Shown here piece after piece: positions 42,722-53,507 of a stretch of DNA of 64,000 nt. Location: contig OU452214.1 of the NCBI GenBank assembly GCA_911728435.2, forward strand, positions 10,976,105 to 11,040,104. Reading direction: 5' to 3'. The translations under genes were made by a program, and so were the position numbers. The notes below the pieces were generated by a model, which searched no databases, was not told the origin of the DNA, and saw nothing but the letters and a program-made list of their open reading frames with translations. Positions within the stretch are counted from its first letter, which is position 1; every line of letters begins with the position of its first letter. The DNA is from Apoderus coryli (Eukaryota; Arthropoda; Insecta; Coleoptera; Attelabidae).

Positions 42722-43575
42722 GTGATTTTTAATGTTAAACTAATTTATTTATTATGTTTATACGAAACAATAAAAATTATAATAATAATTATTATTATTA
42801 CTTAACTATACGCATTCGCAATAATTCATAACATTGAAAGTTTGTAAGTACGTATTATATGATTGATAATATCTGGACAGGTAGGTTTGTTGTAGTAAGT
42901 ATTTATAATATTAATTTTTGTTATTCTATAATAAGTAAAATGTTGTTTTTCATTTCCGTTTCATGCCTACAGGGTGAGTCACACTACAATAATACAATCG
43001 TTGTTTGCAAGTAAATTTGTGTTTACACCAATTTTTCTAAAAAAAATTGTTATTAAAGCAATAACTTTTATGGTATTTTTTAAACCGTTAGAATGTTGGC
43101 TTTTTAATAGTGAGATAATATACAGGGTGTGTCATTTGAAAAAATCAGTACAACATTTTATTTCTGTACGCGATTTTTTAAATTTTAATTGAAATTGTTT
43201 TAAAAACCTACAGAAATTTAGCGGGATCTAGTAGAGATGTGTTGGCAACACTGCATCGATAGCACCGAACCAAGGTAAATTAGTGACTCTTCTATGCCGT
43301 TGTATGTTCTACTGTCAAATTTTGGGCAAGCTCCGTCATTTCCATGGTTGTCAATTCTTGTGGAATACCACAAATTGTGTGAAATTCAGAGTAAATTAAC
43401 TTGTGAAAAACAAACTAATGTGGAATTTTGCGGAAATTTCACAAAAATCATGGACTAATAAAATAACTGACATTAAAAATTCTATACCAACAAAATTTTC
43501 GTCTGTTATGGAATATAAGTCTGAACCATTGGCAACCCTGTTCATTTAATGTATGTTTGAAAGAACCTAACCTCA
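42722..43575. other. intergenic A+T-rich DNA
   Basis: ACAGGGTGAGTCACAC at about 42971 and ACAGGGTGTGTCATTTG at about 43121 look like short insect transposon ends. No gene is visible. Confidence 0.35.
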
Positions 43576-43579
43576 TTCA

Positions 43580-43830
43580 TTTGCACAAAAATGGAAATAA
43601 GTGAATTTTGCGCAAAAAACCATTACCAAAACCAAGGAGCGACTTGCTAAACACTCTGGGGACTCTGCAGCATTAATTTCAATGGTTAAAAAGTGGTTTA
43701 CTGAGTTCTGTTGTGACACTGAAGGTACGGGTCGCCCAAAACCGTCGATATTGAACTTAAGTGAGCGGGGCATAACACTTTGCATGAATATTTGGATATG
43801 AACAAGCGTTGGGTGCTGTACTTAACTATA
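43580..43830 (+). pseudogene. mariner transposase 5' fragment
   Basis: The frame includes KTKERLAKHSGDSAALISMV then KKWFTEFCCDTEGTGRPKP. This is the helix-turn-helix region of classical mariner transposases, normally followed by a GRP linker as here. Frameshifts follow (HEYLDMNKRWV in another frame). No catalytic domain remains. It is a different family from the copy at 39.9 kb. Confidence 0.7.
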
Positions 43831-46250
43831 ATATACCCAAAGTGCAGCGGATTTGCATCTTCAGACGCATTAAAGTACTTATATGAATCCACTAACCCCA
43901 AAACAAGATACTTTTGAACAATAAACTATCCAATAGAGGAGGACCTACCTTGTTATTTAAATTATATGCAGACAATCCAACACTAAACAAGATCCATGTT
44001 CAGTAGAGTTGTTAAACACTTCACCATGTATCACTATTTACGAATTAAAAGGACTTAATATTTCTATGATATAATCAGCATCATAAATATTATTATTCTT
44101 TGCCTCTCTTAACATAACATGGTTTATCTATCATTGCACTACACATTTACATAGTTCTCAAATAAGAAACAACACATAGGTAGGAACACATTTATTAAAA
44201 ATTAACATGTTTTAATAGAATTAATTATTAAGACTTGCTACTACAAGAGTAATTCCGTTTGTGTAATACCGGCTGAGGCTGAGATAACTTAGAGGTTGAC
44301 ATATTTCATTTTCACGGTATGTGTTTAGTGTTTTCTATTATCACCGATTTCTTACTGCTTTAAACATTTTATTAACAATGAATGGTACTGATTTATTGAA
44401 GATTAACGTATCTATGTTATTATAGACTGGTTTTTTACTATTATTATTATTAACATAGGGGATAGTTTAATCTATTATTTACGTTTGTTGTGTAAAGCGG
44501 ATTCGGTAATGAATGTTTAGTTACAATTCTGTTTCTGTTCTCAAAGAGGGAGTAATAACCCGTGTATAGTTTATTATTACGGTGTTGTCAGATTGTGTTT
44601 TGGGGTCTGATGTATTTTACATTTTTCATAAAAGGGGAAGAAATTCGGTTTTTTTTTAAGGAAATGTTACACAAATGTGATGATTTTCAAGATACACAAA
44701 CACACACAGGTATGTAAACTATTTAGACAACTGAAAATTAAAATATTCCTTTAAAAATTTAGTTAATTTGCTTAACTTCAATTTATAACAAAAAACCTAA
44801 CCTAAAAGAGGTGGCAGTTGTCAAAAATTGTATACTTTAAGCAGAGATATCCATATCTCTGATTTTAAGCCGCGTTCTCACAGCTTCGTAATGTAGGCAG
44901 CGACAAAATTTAGACCAATAGGAAGCAAGTACCTAATGTCCCCTAACCCGTCGCTATAAACCACAAAAAGATAGGTTAACTTTTCTAACGCAAACGCAAA
45001 ATCATCTGACAGTAGCTGTGTAACTTGCTGTTGCTAAAATTATCGTATTTCGAATAGTGAGGAGTGTTGCTGACGACAGTACGAAGCCAAATAGTTTCCA
45101 CGTTGTCTACAGTTTACATTATCAACAAGCTGTTTAAGCCAAAACGTTGTGCTCCTCTAATGTCTAGTAGAATATAAGGAGTGCAGTGGCAACAGTGTGT
45201 GTTTAGTGGCAGTTGAAAGTCAAATAGACGTAGATGCCGTTTGCATTAAGGGAACGAAGAGGATAGTTTTTGTTATTTTTGATAGAAAACATGTAGAATA
45301 AAGTTGTTATTGTTAAATTTTTAGTTTTTCTTAATAAGGGTGGCTTTATTTATTGAAATAGAGCCTCTCAACGTAAAGAATCTTGATGCCTGATTTTAAG
45401 ATATAAGAAATAAAAATCCAACATATAATTTTAGGTTATGTAATGCACTTAGACAAGTAAAGAAAGATTTAATAGAGTTTGTTTACATAAATCAGACTTA
45501 AAACGCGCTTATTTTCTCTGCCTTATTTATGACGTTTCTTTTGTCTTCTGCCTTCTGCTTCCTGTTTCTAACATCACGGAGTAGACGTTATAACCACACC
45601 TGCTGTAGCATGCTGTTAATCATGTTAATAATGGAACTGGATCAAAAACCTGTTGGAAATAAGGAATCGCCAAATAGACTCACACCACAATGTCAAGTCA
45701 GAAGTTTACGTTAATAAAAGTTTTTACATTTCCACTTTTTTAGTTATAAAAAAATTAGGTATAAAATATAAACAACACTCTGCTGCTTTAAAATCCGCTC
45801 AAGTATTCTATAAATGTGAAGTCTATGATCAAAACATTCAATTTAGAAGCGTCTAAATCTACAATCACTCCAATGTTGCCAAATAATAATAATAATAGAA
45901 TTTCTTTAATAGCAAATAATATTTAGTTTAACTCACCTCACTTTATTGCGTGATCCTTTACTGAAAGCATTGTTGTTATAAAGACAATGCTGAAAGCAAT
46001 GAGAAATCGTTTACAACGAATATTTTCAACTTAGTCATTTGTACCTCTTTCTATAACAAAATATAAGCATGTAACTTGACTGGATTTCCGTTTTGGGTAA
46101 TAAAGACTACTGTAGTAAGTATTATCATTGTGTTTATTTATTATAATAAACACAATGGTATTATTCTTTACTCACAAGTGTAAAATAAACTCTTTATCAG
46201 GTAGAAAATATAATATTTAAGTACAGATTTAGCAACTGGCAACCCTGGAA
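43831..46250. other. intergenic region upstream of YTHDC1
   Basis: Mostly unique A+T-rich DNA. Short ORFs (45529-45714 and 45653-45856) lack recognisable features. A fragment of moderate G+C at 44870-45250 shows no family resemblance. No RNA gene found. Confidence 0.35.
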
Positions 46251-46504
46251 TGATTGTTAGTTTAGTTGCTCTTATGTCAATTGTCCATGTCAATAAAACT
46301 CATGACATATCCACAAAATTTGACAGTTTGTATTTACACAACCCGCAACAAACTAAAAACTGTATCACTGTTTTTGTTTGGTTATTAAATTTCTATATTA
46401 GCAAGTTTTATTCATTTATAATAATTACACAAAACTCCTGTTCAAAAACCAACTATGTGGCGTGTATAAATACACCCCACAACGTAAACTTTGTGTGTGA
46501 TAGA

Positions 46505-47860
46505 ATGGACACTGATTCAACAAACGTAAACAGCAGTGTCGATGCTGAAAACTTGAATTTAAGTCTAGATATGGGTGACTTTATGAAATTAGACGAAGTG
46601 AACTATGAGAGCGACGTATCTTCATCCAGTTCCGACTCATCCACACAACCGAGCATCAGTTCTGTGAGCAGCACAAACTCATCAGGAAAACGACGCCGTT
46701 CCCGGCACAAAAGAGGCCGATCAAAAGACAAATCACCATCACCAGCAGCGAAACGCGCTAGGTCTAAAGAGACTGCAAACAATAAACCAGGCAAGTCGTA
46801 TGATTATTTAACAAAACTAAACTATCTATTCCGCGATGCCAGGTTTTTTGTGATTAAATCTAATAATGCGGAGAATGTTACGTTATCTAAAGCTAAAGGT
46901 GTCTGGTCTACGCTACCGCAGAACGAAGCAAACCTCAATCAAGCTTACAGGGAATCGCGTAATGTTCTGTTGATATTCTCCGTGAAAGAAAGTGGTAAAT
47001 TCGCGGGATTCGCTAGGTTACATGGTGAATCCCGACATGACGTTCCAGCAATATCCTGGGTACTACCTCCAGGACTCTCAGCTCGTGCTTTAGGCGGTGT
47101 ATTTAAAGTCGATTGGATTTGCCGTAAGGAACTACCGTTCGCTAACACAATGCACTTGTATAACCCTTGGAACGACGGTAAACCCGTGAAAATCGGAAGA
47201 GATGGACAGGAGATTGAACCGCGGGTTGCTGAGGAGTTGTGCAGGCTCTTCCAGCAAGACGAGGGTATCGAAATAACGCCGATACTAAGGTTAGCGAAGG
47301 AAGCATCGAAAAAGACTGCGGCTTTACGTGGACGGGACGGGCATAAGCATCCCAAGGCACGTATGCCTATAGCTGCACGCGCTAACTTCGGGTTTCGCGG
47401 TCGTGGATCGTCCTACGCACGAAGAAAGTACTTTCTATCATCCCGAGGGTTAGCCACATCGAACTACAATAACAGACGATCAGTATCGCCGCCTCCTCGA
47501 GTTCGGGATCGCTATATCCCGTTTTATGATAGGGAATCCACTCGACCGTATACTGCAGCTGCAGCTGAGGCTTACGTCGCGGACTATATGCGTACGATGC
47601 AGCATCAGTTGCCGCCGTTACCTTACGTCCCACCGCCAGGGTTGTATTCGTCTTCGACCTACGAGAACTTGCCTCCTCCAAGGTATTACGATGGGTTGCC
47701 ACTGCCAGACTATCCTAGTACACGTGGTGCTGCCCCTGTCAGTTCGTACTCTGACAAACGGTCCTATGACAGGTCAGTCGATGAGTTCATATGGAGGAAT
47801 AGGGATAGATCCAGGGAGAGGGACAGGGAAAGTCGTCATCGTTACAGGGACAGGCGGTGA
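46505..47860 (+). CDS. Ythdc1: YTH-domain nuclear m6A reader (YTHDC1/YT521-B type), single exon
   Basis: Nuclear reader of N6-methyladenosine that links methylated transcripts to splicing and export. The 451-residue product has an acidic Ser-rich N-terminus, a basic [16 protein letters not shown] segment (likely nuclear localisation), a YTH domain at about 99-255, then an Arg/Gly part and Pro/Tyr-rich tail ending [19 protein letters not shown]. The domain contains [64 protein letters not shown] and [21 protein letters not shown]134 and W185 match the two cage tryptophans of YTHDC1. I chose the ATG at 46505 because the frame upstream to 46250 is hydrophobic and unlike the family. The whole ORF lacks introns. 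Poly(A) signal AATAAA at 47985-47990. Confidence 0.93.
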   Translation: MDTDSTNVNSSVDAENLNLSLDMGDFMKLDEVNYESDVSSSSSDSSTQPSISSVSSTNSSGKRRRSRHKRGRSKDKSPSPAAKRARSKETANNKPGKSYDYLTKLNYLFRDARFFVIKSNNAENVTLSKAKGVWSTLPQNEANLNQAYRESRNVLLIFSVKESGKFAGFARLHGESRHDVPAISWVLPPGLSARALGGVFKVDWICRKELPFANTMHLYNPWNDGKPVKIGRDGQEIEPRVAEELCRLFQQDEGIEITPILRLAKEASKKTAALRGRDGHKHPKARMPIAARANFGFRGRGSSYARRKYFLSSRGLATSNYNNRRSVSPPPRVRDRYIPFYDRESTRPYTAAAAEAYVADYMRTMQHQLPPLPYVPPPGLYSSSTYENLPPPRYYDGLPLPDYPSTRGAAPVSSYSDKRSYDRSVDEFIWRNRDRSRERDRESRHRYRDRR

Positions 47861-47984
47861 ATAATTGTAAATATAGGGTTAATTTACTAAGTATATAAAT
47901 ATTTTCTTTTTTGTAATGTTGAAAAAAATAATATCAATGTGAATGGTAAAATAAGTACATTATTATTTTTTATTATAATTTAAT

Positions 47985-47990
47985 AATAAA
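47985..47990 (+). promoter_or_regulatory. candidate poly(A) signal of YTHDC1
   Basis: AATAAA, 125 bases after the stop codon, in an A+T-rich 3' UTR. Confidence 0.6.
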
Positions 47991-48110
47991 AATATTTTTC
48001 TTTTTTTTATTTTTCTTTCTTTGAGTTTCTTGAAAACAATTTTTTTTGTTTTAATTTTTAGCGAAAGTTACATTTCGCTTGTCTAACTTTATTATAATAT
48101 TCTACGGCTA

Positions 48111-48143
48111 CGTTTCGACGATGGTTTTAGCACCTTCTTCAGG
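48111..48143 (-). other. hairpin-tail motif CTGAAGA..CGAAACG
   Basis: On the minus strand: CCTGAAGAAGGTGCTAAAAC, CATCGTCGAAACGTAG. ATAATAAAG follows about 25 bases on. Same pattern as 12774 and 49135. Confidence 0.6.
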
Positions 48144-48184
48144 TCATTCTATATCGCTTTTGGTTTTTTTTATTAAAATTTAGA

Positions 48185-48860
48185 ATATAATTTTGGGGAC
48201 GTCTAATCATGAAAAAAACCTAAATTGAAATTTTTCGAAAAGTTCTTATTTACAAAGATACAGGGTGGTAAAGATGAGTGCCTGAGGATGATTTTTTTGA
48301 AATAGTTTCGAAACGAGTAAAGATGGATTAATCAAATGTAGCAAATTTATTCAGCTAGTTAAATGTCGTAAACTGACATGAAATTGAATGAGAAATGATG
48401 AGCATAGGCGGGTAAACGGGGGGGGGCGTTGCCTTAATTATAACCTAACTTTTTTTCCTTGTGATTTTTATTCATTTTGTGTGAAAAATGTGATAAAATG
48501 AAGTTTTCTACATAAAAAAGGCATACTTGTTTTTTCTCGAAAAACTTAAAGGTTTTCGAGAAATTCAAGTTTGAAAATTTTAATGCTCCAAGGACCAGTT
48601 TTGTCCTAAAATTTTCAAACTCGAATTTCTCGAATATCTTTAAGTTTTTCGAGAAAAAACAAGTATGCCTTTTTTATGTAGAAAACTTTATTTTATCACA
48701 TTTTTGACACAAAATGAATAAAAATCACAAGGAAAAAAAGTTAGGTTATAATTAATACAAATCGTCCTCAGGCAGTCATCTGTAACACCCTGTATCTTTG
48801 TAAATAAGGATTTTTTTAAAAATTACAATTTAGGTTTTTTTCATGATTAGATGTCCCCAA
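48185..48860. repeat. long imperfect palindrome (foldback element)
   Basis: The outer left arm (GACGTCTAATCATGAAAAAA, then ACAAAGATACAGGGTG and GCCTGAGGATGA) is matched inversely by the right end (TCGTCCTCAGGCAGTCATCT, CACCCTGTATCTTTGTAAAT, TTTTTTCATGATTAGATGTC). The inner arms (AGTTTTCTACATAAAAAAGG, CATACTTGTTTTTTCTCGAA) are mirrored around a centre at about 48595. The left arm contains an extra block of about 90 bp with GCGGGTAAACGGGG. Confidence 0.85.
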
Positions 48861-48864
48861 AATT

Positions 48865-49075
48865 ACTGACATGAAATTGAATAAAAAAGGATGACCATAG
48901 GCGGGTAAACGGGGGGACCTTTGCCTTAATTATAACCTAACTTTTTTTTTCTTATGATTTTTATTCATTTTGTGTCAAAAATATGATAAAATAAAGTTTT
49001 CTACATAAAAAAGGCATACTTGTTTTTTCTCGAAAAACTTAAAGGTTTTCGAGAAATTCCAGTTTGAAAATTTTA
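48865..49075 (+). repeat. direct copy of the palindrome's left inner arm
   Basis: CTGACATGAAATTGAATAAA, GGCGGGTAAACGGGG, GCCTTAATTATAACCTAACT and the CATACTTGTTTTTTCTCGAA block repeat 48372-48592 in the same orientation. Confidence 0.85.
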
Positions 49076-49134
49076 CGACAAAACTGTATTTCAATAATAA
49101 TTTTATTTTGTTCCTTGTCCTGTTTTTTTTATCT

Positions 49135-49168
49135 ACGTTTCGGCAAGGTAAAGCTTGCCTTCTTCAGG
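49135..49168 (-). other. hairpin-tail motif, best-preserved copy
   Basis: On the minus strand: CCTGAAGAAGGCAAGCTTTA, CCTTGCCGAAACGTAG. GGCAAG pairs perfectly with CTTGCC around CTTTAC, and GAAACG follows at once. CAAAATAAAATT follows about 25 bases on. Confidence 0.7.
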
Positions 49169-49199
49169 ACTATCTTTGTTTGTTTCTGGTTTTTAATAA

Positions 49200-51165
49200 A
49201 TAAAAAATATAAAATCTTTTTTTTTGTATGTGTAAAATGTAACTTTCACTGAAAATTAAAAAAAAAATTGTTTCCAAGATCCTCAACCCCAAAGAAGAAA
49301 TAAAATAAAAACATTGTGAAATTAGTTAAGGGAAATCTATTCCAAAAATCTTACAATTTGTTTTTCTGTAAGATGATTTTGCTTTTAAATTTCGTGATTA
49401 TATTTGAAATTTACAAAATTTGATTAAAATTATATAATTTGAATTTGGTGTTTTTTTTTCATTTTATTTTAAATATCTACAACATTGCCACAGCCTTTTC
49501 TAGACACATAATGGCAACACTGCAATACGGTTAGTATGTCAGTCACAACAAATTACTTTATTTTATTAACTAACGTTTTATTTGGTAAATCGACTGGAAT
49601 TCAACGTTGCCAAATATACTGTTTCATGGCTTGTCTAGAGAAAGCTGTAAGTACTTACACACTTTTGGTTTGTACCTATAAAAATGGGCATTCCGCAAGG
49701 TTCAATACTCTTATAATATACTTACAGTCATAGAGAATTGCAGCATGTGATTTTGAAACTCATAGGGCGTAGGAGAAGGGTACAAAAAGAGGGTCAAAAA
49801 TGTCCTAGAAACAAATTTTTTACAAATTAAAATTCCTCCCATCTAAAATATAAATGAATAATTTTTTTATTGACTAGTAATTCTGTGCTGCCGCAGACAA
49901 ATTGGGAAAATAAATGAAAAATACCGGAACTCCTTTCAATATAGTTTGTAAAAAGGCCATACTAAAGGTTAAAAGAATTCACCAGGACAATTTGTTTGAA
50001 AAAGGACAGATGGCAACCTATTTTGAATGTGGCTAACATTATTCGGTTATGGTTTAAGCAAAGATTAATGTTAATCTTTGGTTTAAGTAAAGTTTAATGC
50101 ATAGGGCCACAAAAAAAGTGTGTACTTTTTACCAGACAACGTTTTTTCATCCGAATCTGCAGTCAAGAAATGAGCTAAGGGGTTTTTGGGGTCACTGATT
50201 ACGAGGTGGTGTCCACTATCACTCTTAATAAAGCCGATTTGTTTTGTTTTGGTGGGAAATCAGTCCCTGAGGTCACATTTTAAATCTGGGGACACAGACA
50301 GTGCCGATTTATCCATATTTTTGAAGATTGCTAGTAAGTATTTGACATAAACCAATATTTAAGAACAGTTTACTTAGGAAATTTTATCGTTTTATATCTA
50401 AAATATAATATTTTGTTATTTATAATTATTGTAAACAAAATAGAAAACGTAGGTTAGGTTTTGTCAGCCCATAGATGATGCATAGAGAGATATAGGAACG
50501 ATTGTCACTAATAACGCCGCCATTATTGTGTCATCAGAGCATGCGCTTTTCGCTTTTATTAAGGCGCGGGTTCTTATTTTATTGCATCTTTATTTAAATA
50601 TTGGTATCTTCGTTTATGACGGCTCTTCTCTGGGTTCAAGTTTAGAATTTGTTTAATTTAGAATGTTTATTTATTTTTATTTACCAGTTTTGTGCAGTAG
50701 AGTTCTAGGCATAATTATTAAACTTGACTTGGAGAAGAAGAAGAAACAAATTTACATCAATAGCGATGATGTACTCCTATTAAAAGGATATTTATATTAT
50801 TTTAGCTTGTTTATTGTTTCCTTTACAAGGCTAGTTTCCAGATTTTTAGGTTATATATAGGATATAGGACCTGACCATTGAGATATAAGAACAGAAACGG
50901 GTGCATTGGGTGGGGCGTAAGCGCATACCAATATGGCGGATTTTCCAGAGCCGGACTAACTATTTTTGTTGACGTTTTTGTTTTGTAATTTGCAGCTTGG
51001 GTTTATACTTTATTTTGAAATGTTAAGCAGTGTACAAAATACTTAAATATAGGTAATTATTGATATTTGGTACCTTTATAAATTATATATTAATACCCCT
51101 TAAACAAAACAATTTTATTTAAATGTTGCCGTATGCTAAGTGACGTTCTGTCAAAAGTTGCAGGT
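49200..51165. other. intergenic region, no gene seen
   Basis: A+T-rich with short ORFs only. Nothing recognisable as a conserved gene, RNA or tandem repeat. Confidence 0.4.
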
Positions 51166-51170
51166 GCAAA

Positions 51171-51374
51171 ATGTTTAGAGCAAAGAACATTCGTCCTCGT
51201 TGGAATCCAATTAATTCGAGACACATATTCTGTTCAGATATGTCTACGAGCAGGATCTTTAGGAAATCTAAAAACAAGAATATGTTTTTAACACATATTT
51301 TGGGGTCTTTTTTGCCAGAAATTTTTGAAAAAGTAGAGAGAATGCTACCAGACTCCTATAATAATGTGTTTTAA
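51171..51374 (+). other. short ORF, weakly THAP-like
   Basis: A 67-codon frame, MFRAKNIRPRWNPINSRHIF then CSDMSTSRIF. The W-x-P..CS spacing recalls the middle of a THAP zinc finger (W..P..S..CS.HF), which also occurs in P-element transposases. The first Cys pair and the HF are missing. Likely a remnant, or chance. Confidence 0.2.
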
Positions 51375-51689
51375 TAAGTTCGCCTACAAATAAACCCTAA
51401 ATACGTCCATGTACAATGTTTGGTACATAACTATCAAACGTTATTCCTGATATTTTCTTGTCGATTTCACTTCTACTACTGCAACTACGCACAGCACAGG
51501 ACACCATTATAATATATTGTCAAATAACCGTCCACAAAACACGAAAAACCTAAGTAAACTTGTAAAATACTCGTAAATAACACTATCAACTTGAAAGCAC
51601 GACAAATGATAGAGGTCGTATACCAATATGGCGTACCTGCACCCGCTTTTGACCACGTTGTAGCGTCTCCTTCCACCTCAATGATTATA

Positions 51690-51845
51690 ATATAGTGTGT
51701 CAGCGCTTGGTTAGTACCTGTCAACTAACAACAGATGGCGTTAACATATACCAGAAATTTACTAATAAACGACTGAAGTTGATAACGCTGTCTGTTGTTA
51801 GATGATGGTACTAACCAAGCGCTTATAGCTATTGTGCTATATGTA
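51690..51845. repeat. long hairpin (MITE-like)
   Basis: CAGCGCTTGGTTAGTACC..CTAACAACAGATGGCGTTA pairs inversely with TAACGCTGTCTGTTGTTAG..GGTACTAACCAAGCGCTTA. The stem is about 46 bp with a few mismatches and the loop about 35 bases. Pairing may extend outward through TATAGTGTG/TGTGCTATA. Confidence 0.75.
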
Positions 51846-51903
51846 GTCTGTATTTTATAGTGGGAAATGATTTGTCAAATGTTTTAATACACTCAAATAA
51901 ACT

Positions 51904-52176
51904 TTATTCAACAAACTTAATATTATTATAATGATTTTTAATTGCATTTAGTTGTGAACAATAAACATGTTGTTGAAGCTGTAAAAACGCGCGAAGTAAT
52001 CTTCTGTTCCTTTTTCCTTTTCTGTCACTAGTGTCATTTTGTCGATTTAGCACGGAGTAGCAAGTCAGAAGCGACAGAACTATGTCTGCAAATGTCAGTC
52101 GGCGGCGTGATCGCCACACATTATAATAAATACAATGCCCATAGCAATAAAATAATTGTAAAATAGTGCCTTGCAT
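51904..52176 (-). other. unsupported 90-codon ORF ending in AATAAA
   Basis: An Arg-rich frame including RSRRRLTFADIVLSLLTCYS and DRKGKRNRRLLRAFLQLQQH. The TAA stop is embedded in GAATAAAG. Composition is gene-like but no family is recognised. It lies next to the 51.7 kb hairpin and may be part of a mobile element. Confidence 0.25.
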
Positions 52177-52199
52177 TATTTCTGTTAAGGTCTGTCACA

Positions 52200-53280
52200 A
52201 TTACTGCCAGGCACTAAACATGTCGTTCTTATATCTCCCTAATGTTTCCTTTAAATAATAACTGGAAGTGTTCCTATTGTCACGTAAATACAGACAATAT
52301 TTAACAAACATTTGTCAAAGAATTCCTCAATTGCATTCACGCAATTAGCAGTCGCTTTTTATTTAGCGTTATATCAAATACCGTGTCCCGCTATTGAAAT
52401 AGCATTACGTTAATTTCTGCGCATGCGGCCTAGATAGCAATCCGAAGATTACGTCACGTTATTTTAACGTGAGTTGAGCAAAAGTCAACAGAAACATGAG
52501 AACACAGAGGGAGTACGGAGTAAACAAAACAATCATAGCGTCGCCGTCCATATTATAAAATTATTTTGACAGATAACTAAAAGTTAACTTGGTTTCACAT
52601 TTTATAGTTAACAAAATGTAGCAGTTAATGTTATCGGGAGGATGCGATTGTATTTAACGTTAACTTTTGTAGAAAAAAAGTGGTTTTCGACAGTTTTTCT
52701 GGCAATAATTTAGCATATTATTAACCTAACCTCATTTTTATTGATTGATTGTTTCTTCATTGTCAAAGTTTAATCCTCGTGTGTCCATATATTTTTATTA
52801 ATATTTAGCAAAGACCCACAGTACAAAAACACCCTTAGAATATAAAGTGGATTTTCATTCAAATTAAACTCCCGAGCGAAAATTTCTAGGTTATCTTTTA
52901 GCCTTCTTCTTCTTCTTTTATTCTTAGAAATAAGACAAACTCAACATGACTGTTAAAATTAAAGTTAACGTCAAATATGGTTGACTAAATGTCATAGCCA
53001 TTGTCTTTAAAAGGAAAGACAATGTCACAGCTAAAACGCATTGTTGCCAACACCTCCTAACATTGATAATTTCTAAATTTTCTCTATTTTACCATGTGAA
53101 GTCGGGACAAAAAGGTCAAAAAAAAAATAATACACAAGAAAACAAATTAATTAGACAAAAATATATTTCAAAACAATATAAAAAAAATTTTAAATACACG
53201 AAGAAAAAAAACAATAATTCGTAAATAAATTCACTTGAGAGACGAATACAACTGCTGCAAAAATACAAAAAAAAAAAATA
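52200..53280. other. intergenic region, no gene seen
   Basis: A+T-rich DNA between the ORF above and the UBA2 3' UTR. No repeats or RNAs recognised. Confidence 0.4.
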
Positions 53281-53282
53281 AT

Positions 53283-53288
53283 TTTATT
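53283..53288 (-). promoter_or_regulatory. candidate poly(A) signal of UBA2
   Basis: AATAAA on the minus strand about 32 bases after the stop codon. That would make a very short 3' UTR; further signals may lie beyond. Confidence 0.4.
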
Positions 53289-53319
53289 TCTTATTTCACG
53301 CACGTATCCAGAATAATGT

Positions 53320-53507
53320 TTATAAGGGAACCTCGACGATATCATCATCACTTTCCTCGTTATGAGTAATCTTTCGCCGTTTCTTTGACGAACCTTCCTG
53401 GGGATCCTCTTCCTCAGATATCTGTTCGACAACCATTAGATCATCATCATCCTCGTCGCCATTTTCCTCAGTTTTATCGGTGTTTGTTTTCACACCGTTT
53501 TCTTTAT
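53320..53507 (-). CDS. Uba2: Uba2 last coding exon (acidic tail with two SIM-like motifs)
   Basis: Acceptor cttttttttag, phase 1 in; TAA at 53320-53322. It encodes EENGDEDDDDLMVVEQISEE, the basic SSKKRRKIT and ESDDDIVEVPL at the very end. LMVV and IVEV, each preceded by Asp runs, look like SUMO-interaction motifs, as in the tail of animal UBA2. KKRRK is a likely nuclear localisation signal. Confidence 0.9.

Noticed and set aside
46463..46475. TATAAATA as a TATA box for YTHDC1
   Set aside because: It lies only about 35-40 bases before the ATG, leaving almost no leader; A+T-rich chance match is as likely.
46250..46504. Upstream 85-codon extension of the YTHDC1 frame
   Set aside because: It is hydrophobic and A+T-rich, unlike the acidic Ser-rich start of the family; the ATG at 46505 begins family-like sequence.
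46603..47702. Antisense ORFs across YTHDC1
   Set aside because: Shadows of a long G+C-richer coding frame with no family features.
49135..49168. Canonical hammerhead ribozyme
   Set aside because: The two boxes are present, but an extra base precedes stem II and I could not find convincing stems I and III; kept only as a motif family.
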